Below, one piece after another: positions 17,701 through 25,356 of a stretch of 60,336 nt of DNA (positions are counted from its first letter, which is position 1; the number at the start of each line of letters is the position of its first letter). Under the pieces are notes generated by a model. The model saw only the letters and a list, made by a program, of their open reading frames with translations, ran no database searches and was not told the DNA's origin. Origin of the DNA: Runella zeae DSM 19591 (GTDB taxonomy: Bacteria; Bacteroidota; Bacteroidia; Cytophagales; Spirosomataceae); assembly GCF_000423565.1 (NCBI RefSeq), contig NZ_KE384042.1, positions 1-60,336 of the forward strand, given 5' to 3'. Both the position numbers and the translations under genes were made by a program.

Positions 17701-18169
17701 CTTTTCCTGCCATGGCATTGAGTACGTTTTCTTGGGCTACTCGATTGAGTTCTTTTCCATCGACTTTTCCTACGGAATATCCTAGTGATTTTTCTTCGCG
17801 TTTGATACCGAGGGCAGTTACGACCACCTCTTTGAGGTTTTCGGCACTGGGAGCAAGCGATACGTCTATTACGTTGCGATTTCCGACGGCAATTTCTTGG
17901 GCTGTATATCCCACAAAGGAGATAATAAGGACGGGATTACTGCCACTTACTTCTAGCGAATAAGCACCAGAAGCATTGGTGGTAGTACCTTTTTGGGTTC
18001 CTTTTATGATAATATTGACGCCGGGCATTCCGGTGCCGTCTTCGCTTGAAGTGATTTTGCCGGAGATAGTTCGGGTTTGCGCCCAAGCTTCCGAAAAGCA
18101 CAGAATCACCACCACCGTTAAAGTAAGCAAGTACCTAAGGTTTCTTCGCAGAATAGAGTTTTCATTCAT
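14756..18169 (-). CDS. SusC/RagA-family TonB-linked outer-membrane protein (pair 1)
   Basis: This 1137-residue TonB-dependent transporter has a signal peptide ending SEAWAQ. A carboxypeptidase-regulatory-like domain follows at about 34-115 (RTISGKITSSEDGTGMPGVN), then the SusC signature LKEVVVTALGIKREEKSLGYSV. The plug has FVVDGVPL and GPSAAALYGSRAGNGV, and a long barrel ends in NPWVIPVGFKLGLTF. No N-terminal secretin/STN domain is present, so it is not the anti-sigma-signalling type. With SusD1 it forms an energised uptake complex. A 317-bp AT-rich leader with a 12-bp palindrome precedes it. Confidence 0.96.
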   Translation of the reverse strand: MNENSILRRNLRYLLTLTVVVILCFSEAWAQTRTISGKITSSEDGTGMPGVNIIIKGTQKGTTTNASGAYSLEVSGSNPVLIISFVGYTAQEIAVGNRNVIDVSLAPSAENLKEVVVTALGIKREEKSLGYSVGKVDGKELNRVAQENVLNAMAGKVAGVSISSTGGTGSSVSMIIRGATSLSSDNQPLFVVDGVPLANTLNNISQVGNDNKADFGNSISNLNPDDIENISILKGPSAAALYGSRAGNGVVLITTKNGSKAKKMTVSITSNTVFDKPFKFLKWQTQFGPGQFSAIPPSVSGNPLTNPFGKLIQEEVGATYGAALDKGYSEVQWNSPLDANGKPMPMPLVSHPNNVKNFVQTGITTTNGVSVANSNDTYSYRLSYSNMQNRGIVPNSDLFRNSLNLNTSIKVSEKVRLSTNMDISRSNSNNRPAGNRGTNPLQWAYAVSPHINITDMKDYWVPGQEGLQQRSQAKGIYNNPYFLAYEVNNGFNRDRIFGNVRADWQITSDLSLMGRYAVDTYNERRELKVANSYTSDPRGAYGIINLANFESNADFLATYKKDLKDFSLSISAGGNARYQKGSNVTNATKSGTGLIVPGVYTIQNIAPANLDYNSTWFQRAIYSVYGLANIGFKDMIFLDVTARNDWSSTLPAANRSYFYPSASLSVLVNEMLPLSNQISLLKLRTGFAQVGNDANPYQLLGTLGNAGAWDGVPRLSTPGTLLISDLKPEIVTSFESGIDLNLFKNRLRFSGTYYTVENRNQILSTKLPPSSGYSLKNINAGLLVSKGFELSLGGTPLDKNNWRWDINANWTRNRTTIKELSDDLPYYTLWTDAKGGAWTYVGEQIGDIYDAKIVTVENKESPYYGYPILDQTGKWQSIDAINTRNKIGNFNSKFNMGLQTSIAYKGFSLNLSFDWRHGGDFVSQTYRYGEENGQSQLFLDKLINPNGLTGQALRDYLVANQDELIRIHGNYFPLVGGPTPDYGGYPFKYGPYTLPHGGVFIPGVIATGYDANGNPTGFKENLGGPGTTILPFAGSTAWSFTRAFLYDASYLKLREVSLGYDLPQNWIKKVGLQNANFSVYSRNIILWTAAKINIDPETAFQMEAGVQGGGSQFKQGIERYNVNPWVIPVGFKLGLTF

Positions 18170-18486
18170 GGTTCCTGTTGATTAAAAAAGTTCTATAGAA
18201 CCAATACCTCAAGGGTTATGAAATAGACTACTCTGCATGACGAATTTTTTTTAAAAAATGTATTATTTAATGATAAATTAAAAATTTTATAATATAAACG
18301 TAATACTTTAAAAAAATAGAATAATAGCTTTTGGTTGATTTTCAGAAGGTTGTGTTTGGGAGGGCAAAATATTGACAATAGAAAAATTCCTATAGATTGA
18401 TAAAAAAACTAGAGGCGGAAGATAATCCTCCGCCTCTGAGCAAACTACCAATTGTACATTAATCCTATCTTATCTAAACTTATCAT
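18170..18486. promoter_or_regulatory. AT-rich promoter/leader region of susC1
   Basis: This 317-bp stretch separates SusD2 from SusC1. Next to the susC1 start lies a perfect 12-bp palindrome, gttctatagaac (18190-18201). The middle is extremely A/T-rich, and the SusD2 terminator lies at its far end. It probably holds an independent promoter for pair 1. No gene is supported. Confidence 0.45.
18402..18437 (-). terminator. Rho-independent terminator of SusC2/SusD2 unit
   Basis: The perfect 9-bp stem agaggcgga (18411-18419) / tccgcctct (18429-18437) is followed on the minus strand by a U-rich tract from the A-run at 18402-18409. It lies 50 bp after the SusD2 stop. Confidence 0.8.
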
Positions 18487-20181
18487 TTACCAAGGTTTAT
18501 TGGTTCCTTGTACAATCCAAGGCTTAGACCATTGGCTATTTTTTCCTCTCAAACCTGAATGAGTAGTGGTTTCGAGTTTATTGATTGCCGCATCTGCGTT
18601 GGTGCGGTTGAAGTTTACTTCATTGTCGCCATAGTTGAAACGAACAGGTAGTACTGGCTCGGCAGAAGCAGGACCTGCTTTCAAAGCAGGAAGGCCTGTT
18701 CTTCTATAATCAAACCAAGCTTCAGTAGCGGCAGTCCAGCTAGCAATCCATTTTTGCTCCATGATGCGACCCAAGGTATTGTTGAAAGCCACACCCGGCT
18801 GGGCGATGTAAGCATCATATTGAGATCCAACGCCCCAAGTTTCGAGTGAGTTTTTCACACCTGCATTGTAGTGCGTAGCAGCCGAACCTACAGACCAGCC
18901 CTTTTGAGCCGCTTCAGCCAAAATGAATGCTGTTTCGGCTGATGATGCCAAACGGGCTCTTAGCAAACCACCACTGCTACCACGATATACATCTGCTAGC
19001 TGTGATACGTGTTGATTCTGAACCGTTTGACCGGGAGTTGGGTTGTTGTTGTAATAATCTGGTTGTCTTAATCCAGGAGGCACCCCTACGTACTCATTCG
19101 TGTCAAGTGTTCCTGTGTAGAGGTTCGGATTATAGCGGCGAGTGAATTTAATTCCTTTTTTCACTTCTACATTCAGTACTTGATCCGTCAAGTAAGGAGT
19201 ACCTGGCATGAGAACCCCGTCTTTTCTGATAAAAGGATCAACCGCTGTAGCAAGAGTAGGGTCAGCTACCCACTGCACATGCACGGGAGCAATCCATACT
19301 TTTAGGCGAGGGTCTTTGTTGGTAAGCAGAGTATTTATCAAAGTTTGAGCAGGTTTTTTCCTTCTAAAGTTTGATTGCTCTTGGTCAAAAGCAGTTGCAC
19401 CTGGCCAAGAGTTGCCAGAAGTAGCTCCAATGTAGCTCATAGTAGCGTCTTCACTTGGGGTTTTGATATACACACCAGAAGCATATACAGCTTCAATCCC
19501 TGCTTTAGCCTCCGCCGACATTTTTTCGGAGACTCTCATGTAATAGCGCAACAAAAGAGTGTTAGCGAATTTTTGCCAAGAGATAGGGTTTCCGTTGTAA
19601 TAAATATCATAGCCTGCGGTATAGCCTGTAGCATCTTTAGAAGCAAATAACTCAGAAGCGGTTTTCAAATCAGCAATTATTCCTTTGTAGATTACTTCTT
19701 GACTATCAAAGGCGGGCTTCAAAAATTCGTTTGATTGGTCGCCTTTCACGGCTGAAGTATAAGGAGCATCACCCCACAAATCTGTAATCACCCCAAAAAT
19801 AAACGAGCGCATAGTAAGTGCCACTCCTTGGTGGAATTTGTAGTTAAGAGCTACCGAACGTTTGTACAGAAACTCGTTGTTACGAAGGATATTGTACCAA
19901 CCGCTCCAATCTTGTGGACCCCAATCATAGTGATTGACTCCACTAAACCAACCGTCGTGTTGGATGTGCTGAGCTACACCCGCTACATCGCCGTAGCCTA
20001 GTTCCAAATAAGCACGCCCTACAGAATTCATGATTTCGGGCATCATTAAGTTGGGATTGGCGGTGGCAGGATCAATCCCGTTGGGGTTTTCGTTGATCTC
20101 GCTGAGTTTGTCGCTACAAGAAGCGATAACCATTACGGCGAGTACCAAAAGTGATTTTGATATGAGTTTTAACATGTTCAT
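18487..20181 (-). CDS. SusD/RagB-family lipoprotein (pair 2)
   Basis: This 564-residue lipoprotein has a leader ending VIASC and the same NENPNGIDPATANPNL opening as SusD1. It also has FGVITDLWGDAPYTSAVKG, YNAGVKNSLETWG and a WIASWTAATEAWFDYRRTGLPAL closing region ending GTNKPW. It binds ligand on top of SusC2, encoded 23 bp upstream. The high likeness to SusD1 over the whole length, with differences mainly in surface loops (for example the DPFIRKDGVLMPG insert), suggests an old duplication with changed specificity. Confidence 0.95.
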   Translation of the reverse strand: MNMLKLISKSLLVLAVMVIASCSDKLSEINENPNGIDPATANPNLMMPEIMNSVGRAYLELGYGDVAGVAQHIQHDGWFSGVNHYDWGPQDWSGWYNILRNNEFLYKRSVALNYKFHQGVALTMRSFIFGVITDLWGDAPYTSAVKGDQSNEFLKPAFDSQEVIYKGIIADLKTASELFASKDATGYTAGYDIYYNGNPISWQKFANTLLLRYYMRVSEKMSAEAKAGIEAVYASGVYIKTPSEDATMSYIGATSGNSWPGATAFDQEQSNFRRKKPAQTLINTLLTNKDPRLKVWIAPVHVQWVADPTLATAVDPFIRKDGVLMPGTPYLTDQVLNVEVKKGIKFTRRYNPNLYTGTLDTNEYVGVPPGLRQPDYYNNNPTPGQTVQNQHVSQLADVYRGSSGGLLRARLASSAETAFILAEAAQKGWSVGSAATHYNAGVKNSLETWGVGSQYDAYIAQPGVAFNNTLGRIMEQKWIASWTAATEAWFDYRRTGLPALKAGPASAEPVLPVRFNYGDNEVNFNRTNADAAINKLETTTHSGLRGKNSQWSKPWIVQGTNKPW

Positions 20182-20204
20182 CGTATTGATTTAAATGTTA
20201 GTTA

Positions 20205-23200
20205 TTACAAACTAAAGTTCAATTTGAAACCTACAGGTACCGTCCAAGGCATTACGTTTTGGAGTTCGATTCCTTGACGGAAGCGGCCACCATCTGCTTG
20301 GAAAGCTCTTTCAGGGTCAATACCAATTTTGGAGGCAGTCCAAATCATGATGTTTCTGGTAAACAATGAAACACTAGCATTGCGGAAGCCACCAATGTTT
20401 GGAATATTGTAAGAGAAAGACAACTCTCTCAATTTAAGGAAAGAGGCATCAAAAGTGATTTGCTTATTGAAGCTCCAAGGATAGGTATCAGTGATAGGGT
20501 AGATATTGGTACCAGCGCCACCTAAGTGTTCTTTGTAAGTACCGTCAGACTGTAAAATTACCCCAGGGATGAATCCACCGTCTCCGTCAGCACCCATTCC
20601 GCCAGTAGCTTTGGTGTGTCCACCTACCCGTGGGAAATTACCGTTGGTAGGGATGATGTATTTTTCAGGATCTGATTTCAAAAGGGCTACCAATTCTGCT
20701 TCTGAGTACAATCCACCCGGAATAAGTTGATTTAACTGACGTTGAGATTTCCAGTCAGATTCGCCATAGCGATAAGTATAAGATTGGAAGTTTCCACCGA
20801 CACGGGCATCAAAGCTAGCGGCCAATGAGAAGCGTTTGTAAGAAAGCGTAGCCTGCATACCCATGATAAAACGAGGGTTAAAGTTACCTACTTTTTCGCG
20901 GGCATTACGGTCGTTTACTGCAATCCACTCCCCGTTGTTGTTGAGGATGGGCCAACGATAGTAAGGCGACGCTGGGTCTTTTACGGTAGCATAGCCACGG
21001 CTGTAGATGTTTCCGATTTCTTCTCCTACAAATGTAAATGCCCCTCCGTTGTTATCGTCCCAAAGCGTATAGAAATCCATTCCTTCTGTCAACTCCTTGA
21101 TAGTAGTACGGTTGCGAGTGAAGTTCATGTTGAGGTCAAGATTCCAACCGTTTTTGTCACGAATAGGCGTACCTCCTAAGTTGATTTCCCAACCTTTACT
21201 AGCTAACAAACCGGCGTTGATAAGCTTACTATTAAAGCCTGAAGAAGAAGGGGTAGTAATACCCAAGATTTGGTTTTTGTTTTCAAGATAATAGTAGGTC
21301 GCTTCAAGACGAAGTCGGTTTTCGAACAAGCCTAAATCCACCCCGAATTCGGTAGAAGTTGCGATTTCAGGTTTCAACTGAGCGTTCAACAATGTTTGGG
21401 GTACGTTGGTAGTAATTAAGCTTCCCCAGCTTCCTGTTCCTAAGGTAGGCATCAACTGATAAGGGTTAGCGTCGTTACCAACTTGTGCCCATCCAGCTCT
21501 TAACTTCAAAAGCGAAATCGACTTAGGCAAACTGAAAGCATAGTTAGCAAGCCAGCTCAAAGAAGCGGAAGGATAGAAATAAGAGCGGTTTTCGGCAGGT
21601 AATGTACTCGACCAGTCGTTACGAGCTGTCAAGTCTAAATAGAGCATGTTTTTATAACCTAAAGAAGCCATTCCATAAAGACTATAGATTGCTTTTTTTG
21701 CGCTGCTATTGCTTACTTGAAGGGAAGCCAAAGGAATGTTTGAAACTCTATAAAGACCTGGTACGGTCAAGATAGCGCCTCCCATAAAGTCTTCTTTGTA
21801 GTTTTGGACCATGTAGTTTCCACCGCCCGATACGCTAAAGTCGAAAGCATTGATATTTTTCTTGTAGGTCAATAAGAAATCTGCGTTGGTTTCTTTGCGA
21901 CCTAGACCTTGAAGATAATATCCTCCATTACGACCACGGCTATAGCTCCAGGGGATTTTGGTTTCGCGATCTTCTACAAACATATCATGAGAGATACGAG
22001 CAAAAGCTGACAAATTAGAAGTAATCGCATAATCAAGCTTCATATTACCATAAATACGGTCGCGGTTGAAGCCATTGTTGATGGCATATGCCAAAAAGTA
22101 AGGGTTATCGCCATTTGTAGGTGAAAATTGCTTGATTTGCTCATTTCCAGGTACCCAGTAGTTTTGCAACTCTCTTACATCAATATGTGACCATTGATAA
22201 ACGGCCTCTAGCGGGTTAGCACCACGGTTGGCAGTAGAAGGGCGGTTGTCAGACTGTGAACGTACGAAATTTAAGTTGGTAGTTAGTTTTACCTTTTGAT
22301 GAATGTCGTAAGTTCCAGAAGCAGATAAAGAGTGACGATTAAGGTCTGAATTTGGAATAAGACCTTGGTTGGTCATCAGGTTGTAAGACACCCGGTAAGT
22401 GGTTTTGTCAGTTGAACCCGAAATAGCGATGTTGTTTGTAGAAGTAATTCCAGTTTGGAGGAAATTCTTCATATTGTCTTTGTATGAGCGCAATTCGGTA
22501 GGGACTTTGTTACCATTGGCATCCAACGGGCTATTCCACTGTGGAGCCAAAATTCCCTTATCTAGTTCTGGCCCTCCCCAATAAGCCGAAGTCTCATCAA
22601 GACGAGCGTTGCGGTCACCATTTCCGTATTTGTAATGAAGATCTAAATAGCGGTAAGGCGTTTCGAAGACGTTGCTAGTAGAGAAGGATACGCCTAGTCC
22701 TTTACCTTTTTTACCAGATTTGGTGGTAATCAAAATCACCCCATTACCAGCGCGTGAGCCATAGAGCGCAGCGGCACTTGGGCCTTTCAACACCGAAATA
22801 CTCTCTACATCGTCGGGGTTGATATCCGAAATGGCATTACCATAGTCAACGTTGTTACGATCACCCATCGAACGGATGTTGTTGAGGCTGTTGGCTACAG
22901 GTACCCCATCGATTACAAAAAGAGGCTGGTTGTCGTTGCTTAATGAAGTAGCTCCACGGATGATGACGCTAACCGATGAACCAGCGCCACTTGTTTGATT
23001 GATTGTCACCCCTGCCACCCGGCCAGAAAGGGCATTGAGAACGTTTTCTTGAGGTACATTTACGATGTCTTTTCCTGATACTTCGCCTACCGAATAGCCC
23101 AAAGAGCGTTTCTCTCTTTTGATACCCAAGGCGGTTACTACTACTTCGTTTAGATTTTCAGCACCTGGTGTAAGACTTACGTCTACTACGCTGCGGCTTC

Positions 23201-23486
23201 CAACCGATACTTCGTTGGCTTCATAGCCCACAAATGAAAAAACAAGTACAGGATTGCTACCATTTACTTCAATGGAATAGTTACCTGTGGCGTTGGTGCT
23301 GGTTCCTTTTTGCGTACCTTTAATGACAACGTTTACTCCGGGCATGCCAGAGCCATCTTCGTTCGTAGTGACCTTTCCAGTAATGGTTCTGACTTGGGCA
23401 TACACCGAAGTACAGCAGATACCAAATACTAGAACTACTACACACAATCGTTTGACTGCTTTTTGTAATAGAAAAAAGTGTCTCAT
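20205..23486 (-). CDS. SusC/RagA-family TonB-linked outer-membrane protein (pair 2)
   Basis: This 1093-residue transporter has a signal peptide ending SVYAQ, a carboxypeptidase-regulatory-like domain (RTITGKVTTNEDGSGMPGVN), and the signature LNEVVVTALGIKREKRSLGYSV. The plug has FVIDGVPV and GPSAAALYGSRAGNGV, and the barrel ends MPWTVPVGFKLNFSL. It shares the motif NPYFLAYAINNGFNRDRIYGN with SusC1, and the two are closer to each other than to SusC3. Its start codon is unusual: a 20-bp perfect inverted repeat ends exactly one base before the ATG, leaving no free ribosome-binding region. Confidence 0.96.
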   Translation of the reverse strand: MRHFFLLQKAVKRLCVVVLVFGICCTSVYAQVRTITGKVTTNEDGSGMPGVNVVIKGTQKGTSTNATGNYSIEVNGSNPVLVFSFVGYEANEVSVGSRSVVDVSLTPGAENLNEVVVTALGIKREKRSLGYSVGEVSGKDIVNVPQENVLNALSGRVAGVTINQTSGAGSSVSVIIRGATSLSNDNQPLFVIDGVPVANSLNNIRSMGDRNNVDYGNAISDINPDDVESISVLKGPSAAALYGSRAGNGVILITTKSGKKGKGLGVSFSTSNVFETPYRYLDLHYKYGNGDRNARLDETSAYWGGPELDKGILAPQWNSPLDANGNKVPTELRSYKDNMKNFLQTGITSTNNIAISGSTDKTTYRVSYNLMTNQGLIPNSDLNRHSLSASGTYDIHQKVKLTTNLNFVRSQSDNRPSTANRGANPLEAVYQWSHIDVRELQNYWVPGNEQIKQFSPTNGDNPYFLAYAINNGFNRDRIYGNMKLDYAITSNLSAFARISHDMFVEDRETKIPWSYSRGRNGGYYLQGLGRKETNADFLLTYKKNINAFDFSVSGGGNYMVQNYKEDFMGGAILTVPGLYRVSNIPLASLQVSNSSAKKAIYSLYGMASLGYKNMLYLDLTARNDWSSTLPAENRSYFYPSASLSWLANYAFSLPKSISLLKLRAGWAQVGNDANPYQLMPTLGTGSWGSLITTNVPQTLLNAQLKPEIATSTEFGVDLGLFENRLRLEATYYYLENKNQILGITTPSSSGFNSKLINAGLLASKGWEINLGGTPIRDKNGWNLDLNMNFTRNRTTIKELTEGMDFYTLWDDNNGGAFTFVGEEIGNIYSRGYATVKDPASPYYRWPILNNNGEWIAVNDRNAREKVGNFNPRFIMGMQATLSYKRFSLAASFDARVGGNFQSYTYRYGESDWKSQRQLNQLIPGGLYSEAELVALLKSDPEKYIIPTNGNFPRVGGHTKATGGMGADGDGGFIPGVILQSDGTYKEHLGGAGTNIYPITDTYPWSFNKQITFDASFLKLRELSFSYNIPNIGGFRNASVSLFTRNIMIWTASKIGIDPERAFQADGGRFRQGIELQNVMPWTVPVGFKLNFSL

Positions 23487-23543
23487 ATAGTCTGTTTGTT
23501 TAGTTAGTACCTATGGTACGAAATAACTAAACAAACAGACTAT
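23487..23543 (-). promoter_or_regulatory. Long perfect hairpin abutting the susC2 start codon
   Basis: The arms atagtctgtttgtttagtta (23487-23506) and its exact complement (23524-23543) enclose 17 bp. Within the loop, gtacc and ggtac can extend the stem. On the mRNA the 3' arm occupies positions -1 to -20 of susC2. Folded, it would bury the translation start region; unfolded, it would expose it. It may be a thermosensor-like or protein-bound leader, or a remnant of a small element. This is inferred from structure alone. Confidence 0.7.
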
Positions 23544-23642
23544 TGATAGAATGTTATTTTTTTTTAAGAAATTGTTAACTTCAGTATTCCAGAAGGAGGC
23601 TGAAGTAAGGCAAAGTCTTTGATTTTTTTGGTTCAGTAGAGT

Positions 23643-23679
23643 AAATGGGAGGAGAAACCTAGCGTTTCTTCTCCCATTT
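23643..23679 (-). terminator. Hairpin after SusD3
   Basis: A 16-bp stem (23643-23658 / 23664-23679) with one G-U pair and a 5-nt loop lies 13 bp past the SusD3 stop. The U-tract is poor, but position and stability favour termination. Confidence 0.6.
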
Positions 23680-23691
23680 TAAATAAAAGAC

Positions 23692-25332
23692 CTACTGCAA
23701 CAACCAAATTTTTGAAAATTCATTGTCTGTAGCTGGCGACAATGTACTCACTCCTTGGTCATAGGCATTTCTGTTTTGTCCGAGTTCATTACCTGGATAA
23801 CGATACCTCAGTGGGAAAGTATAACCACTCAAGCGACCATTACTGAAAATATTGGGTAATCCCGTGCGGCGCAAATCCAAGTAGGCTTCTGTAGATACCG
23901 TAAACAATGCCAACCATTTTTGGTCAGCAATTTTGGCAAGCTGTCCGGCTTTATCAGAAGGAAGTGCCACGCTTGCTTGGGCTAAATATTTGTCAATATC
24001 AGCTTGTTTTATGCCCCAGCGCAACATCGAATTGGTGATACCTTTGCGGTAATAAGTATCCGCACTTCCCGAAATCAGGCCTTTGGCGGCTGCTTCTGCC
24101 AAAATAAATTGTACTTCGTCGCTATTGATGATTTGGGCTTTGAGCAAATTATGTTTGTTTTGACGGAACAACTGTGAAAACTGCGATACTTTGAAATTTC
24201 CCACTACGCCACCAGCAGCGGTATTGTAGTGACCGTTGCCGTTTTTCCAGTCGCTCAACATCCCCGCAATAAATCCTACATATAGCTTATCGGTGTCGGT
24301 AACGTTAGAAAGCTGAGCTGAGATGTCTTTGTTGGAGGCATCCAAGTACTCCCATTTAGAAGTATAGCTAAATCCGTTAGGATCAGTAGTAGTTACAGTT
24401 TGGCCATCTTTGGTTTTATCGGTAGTCCAAGGGTTTTCTACGGGAGCTACCCATACGTTTAAGCGTGGGTCTTTGAGGTCAGTCAATTTATCAACCAAGG
24501 TTTTGCAAGGACGTCTTTTGTTAAATTCATCTACTGAACCCCAGTTGATAGTACCACCTTTCCATGAGTTTTCGGCGGTAGTTCCTACGTATGCAATAGA
24601 CGCATTGTCGGTAGCGTCGGTCAAGAGGGGGGCATTGAGGAGGGCGGTCATTCGAGCACCTGCATCTGACAATTTGCCCGATGCCCGCATGATAAGGCGA
24701 AGTTTAAGAGAATTTGCAAATTTAATCCATTTTGTTTTGTCTCCTCCAAACATCAAATCATAGCTTTTATCGATAGGCTCAGTACCTGATGTGATAAGAG
24801 CGGTAGCTTCATCTAGCTCCTTCAACAATCCAGCATACGTATCAGCTTGTTTGTCATATTTCGGATAGAGAATCCCTTCCCTTGCTTTCAAAGCCTGAGT
24901 ATAGTAAACGTCGCCATAAAAATCGGTCATGAATGAAAACAATAATACTCGAAAAGTAATGAAAATCCCTTTGTGAGCATTAGAAGCCCTTTTTTCGGCT
25001 AACCCAATAGAACCGTCAATCAACTTCAAGATATTCATCGCCGAATACATATCATCAATCGGCGATTTGAATCCTGAATAAAAATTATCCCCACTTTGAT
25101 AATTGCTTTGCATATGCTGAACAGCACTAGGAAGGCGGCGATTATCAAAACCCATATTTTGATAGAAGAGGGAGGTTTGTTTGATGACAGAAGCCAACAA
25201 AAATGGGTCATTGACTGACTCTACAGCATCGAGTTGCTGGGTGGTGTCGTAAATCCTCAACTCATCCTTGCTACAAGAAGTAGCTACGGTGGTTAGCAGG
25301 GCTACGGAAAGTATTTTGATATATGATTTCAT
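23692..25332 (-). CDS. SusD/RagB-family lipoprotein (pair 3)
   Basis: This 546-residue lipoprotein has a leader ending VATSC and then a SusD-type body with FSFMTDFYGDVYYTQALKA, KWIKFANSLKLRLIMRAS, VQFILAEAAAKGL and KWLALFTVSTEAYLDLRRTGLPNI. It diverges from SusD1 and SusD2, lacking the NENPNG opening and the WSKPW ending, so its ligand probably differs. It is encoded 24 bp after SusC3 and is the surface-binding partner of that channel. Confidence 0.95.
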   Translation of the reverse strand: MKSYIKILSVALLTTVATSCSKDELRIYDTTQQLDAVESVNDPFLLASVIKQTSLFYQNMGFDNRRLPSAVQHMQSNYQSGDNFYSGFKSPIDDMYSAMNILKLIDGSIGLAEKRASNAHKGIFITFRVLLFSFMTDFYGDVYYTQALKAREGILYPKYDKQADTYAGLLKELDEATALITSGTEPIDKSYDLMFGGDKTKWIKFANSLKLRLIMRASGKLSDAGARMTALLNAPLLTDATDNASIAYVGTTAENSWKGGTINWGSVDEFNKRRPCKTLVDKLTDLKDPRLNVWVAPVENPWTTDKTKDGQTVTTTDPNGFSYTSKWEYLDASNKDISAQLSNVTDTDKLYVGFIAGMLSDWKNGNGHYNTAAGGVVGNFKVSQFSQLFRQNKHNLLKAQIINSDEVQFILAEAAAKGLISGSADTYYRKGITNSMLRWGIKQADIDKYLAQASVALPSDKAGQLAKIADQKWLALFTVSTEAYLDLRRTGLPNIFSNGRLSGYTFPLRYRYPGNELGQNRNAYDQGVSTLSPATDNEFSKIWLLQ

Positions 25333-25356
25333 CGTTTTTGCTTTAAGAGTGATTAC

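Noticed and set aside
17613-17963. Long antisense frames within the SusC genes (for example 17613-17963, 28046-28492)
   Set aside because: They are shadows of well-supported genes on the other strand with no independent features.
23487-23543. Invertible promoter switch
   Set aside because: Only 17 bp separate the arms, too little to hold a promoter, and no invertase gene is nearby.
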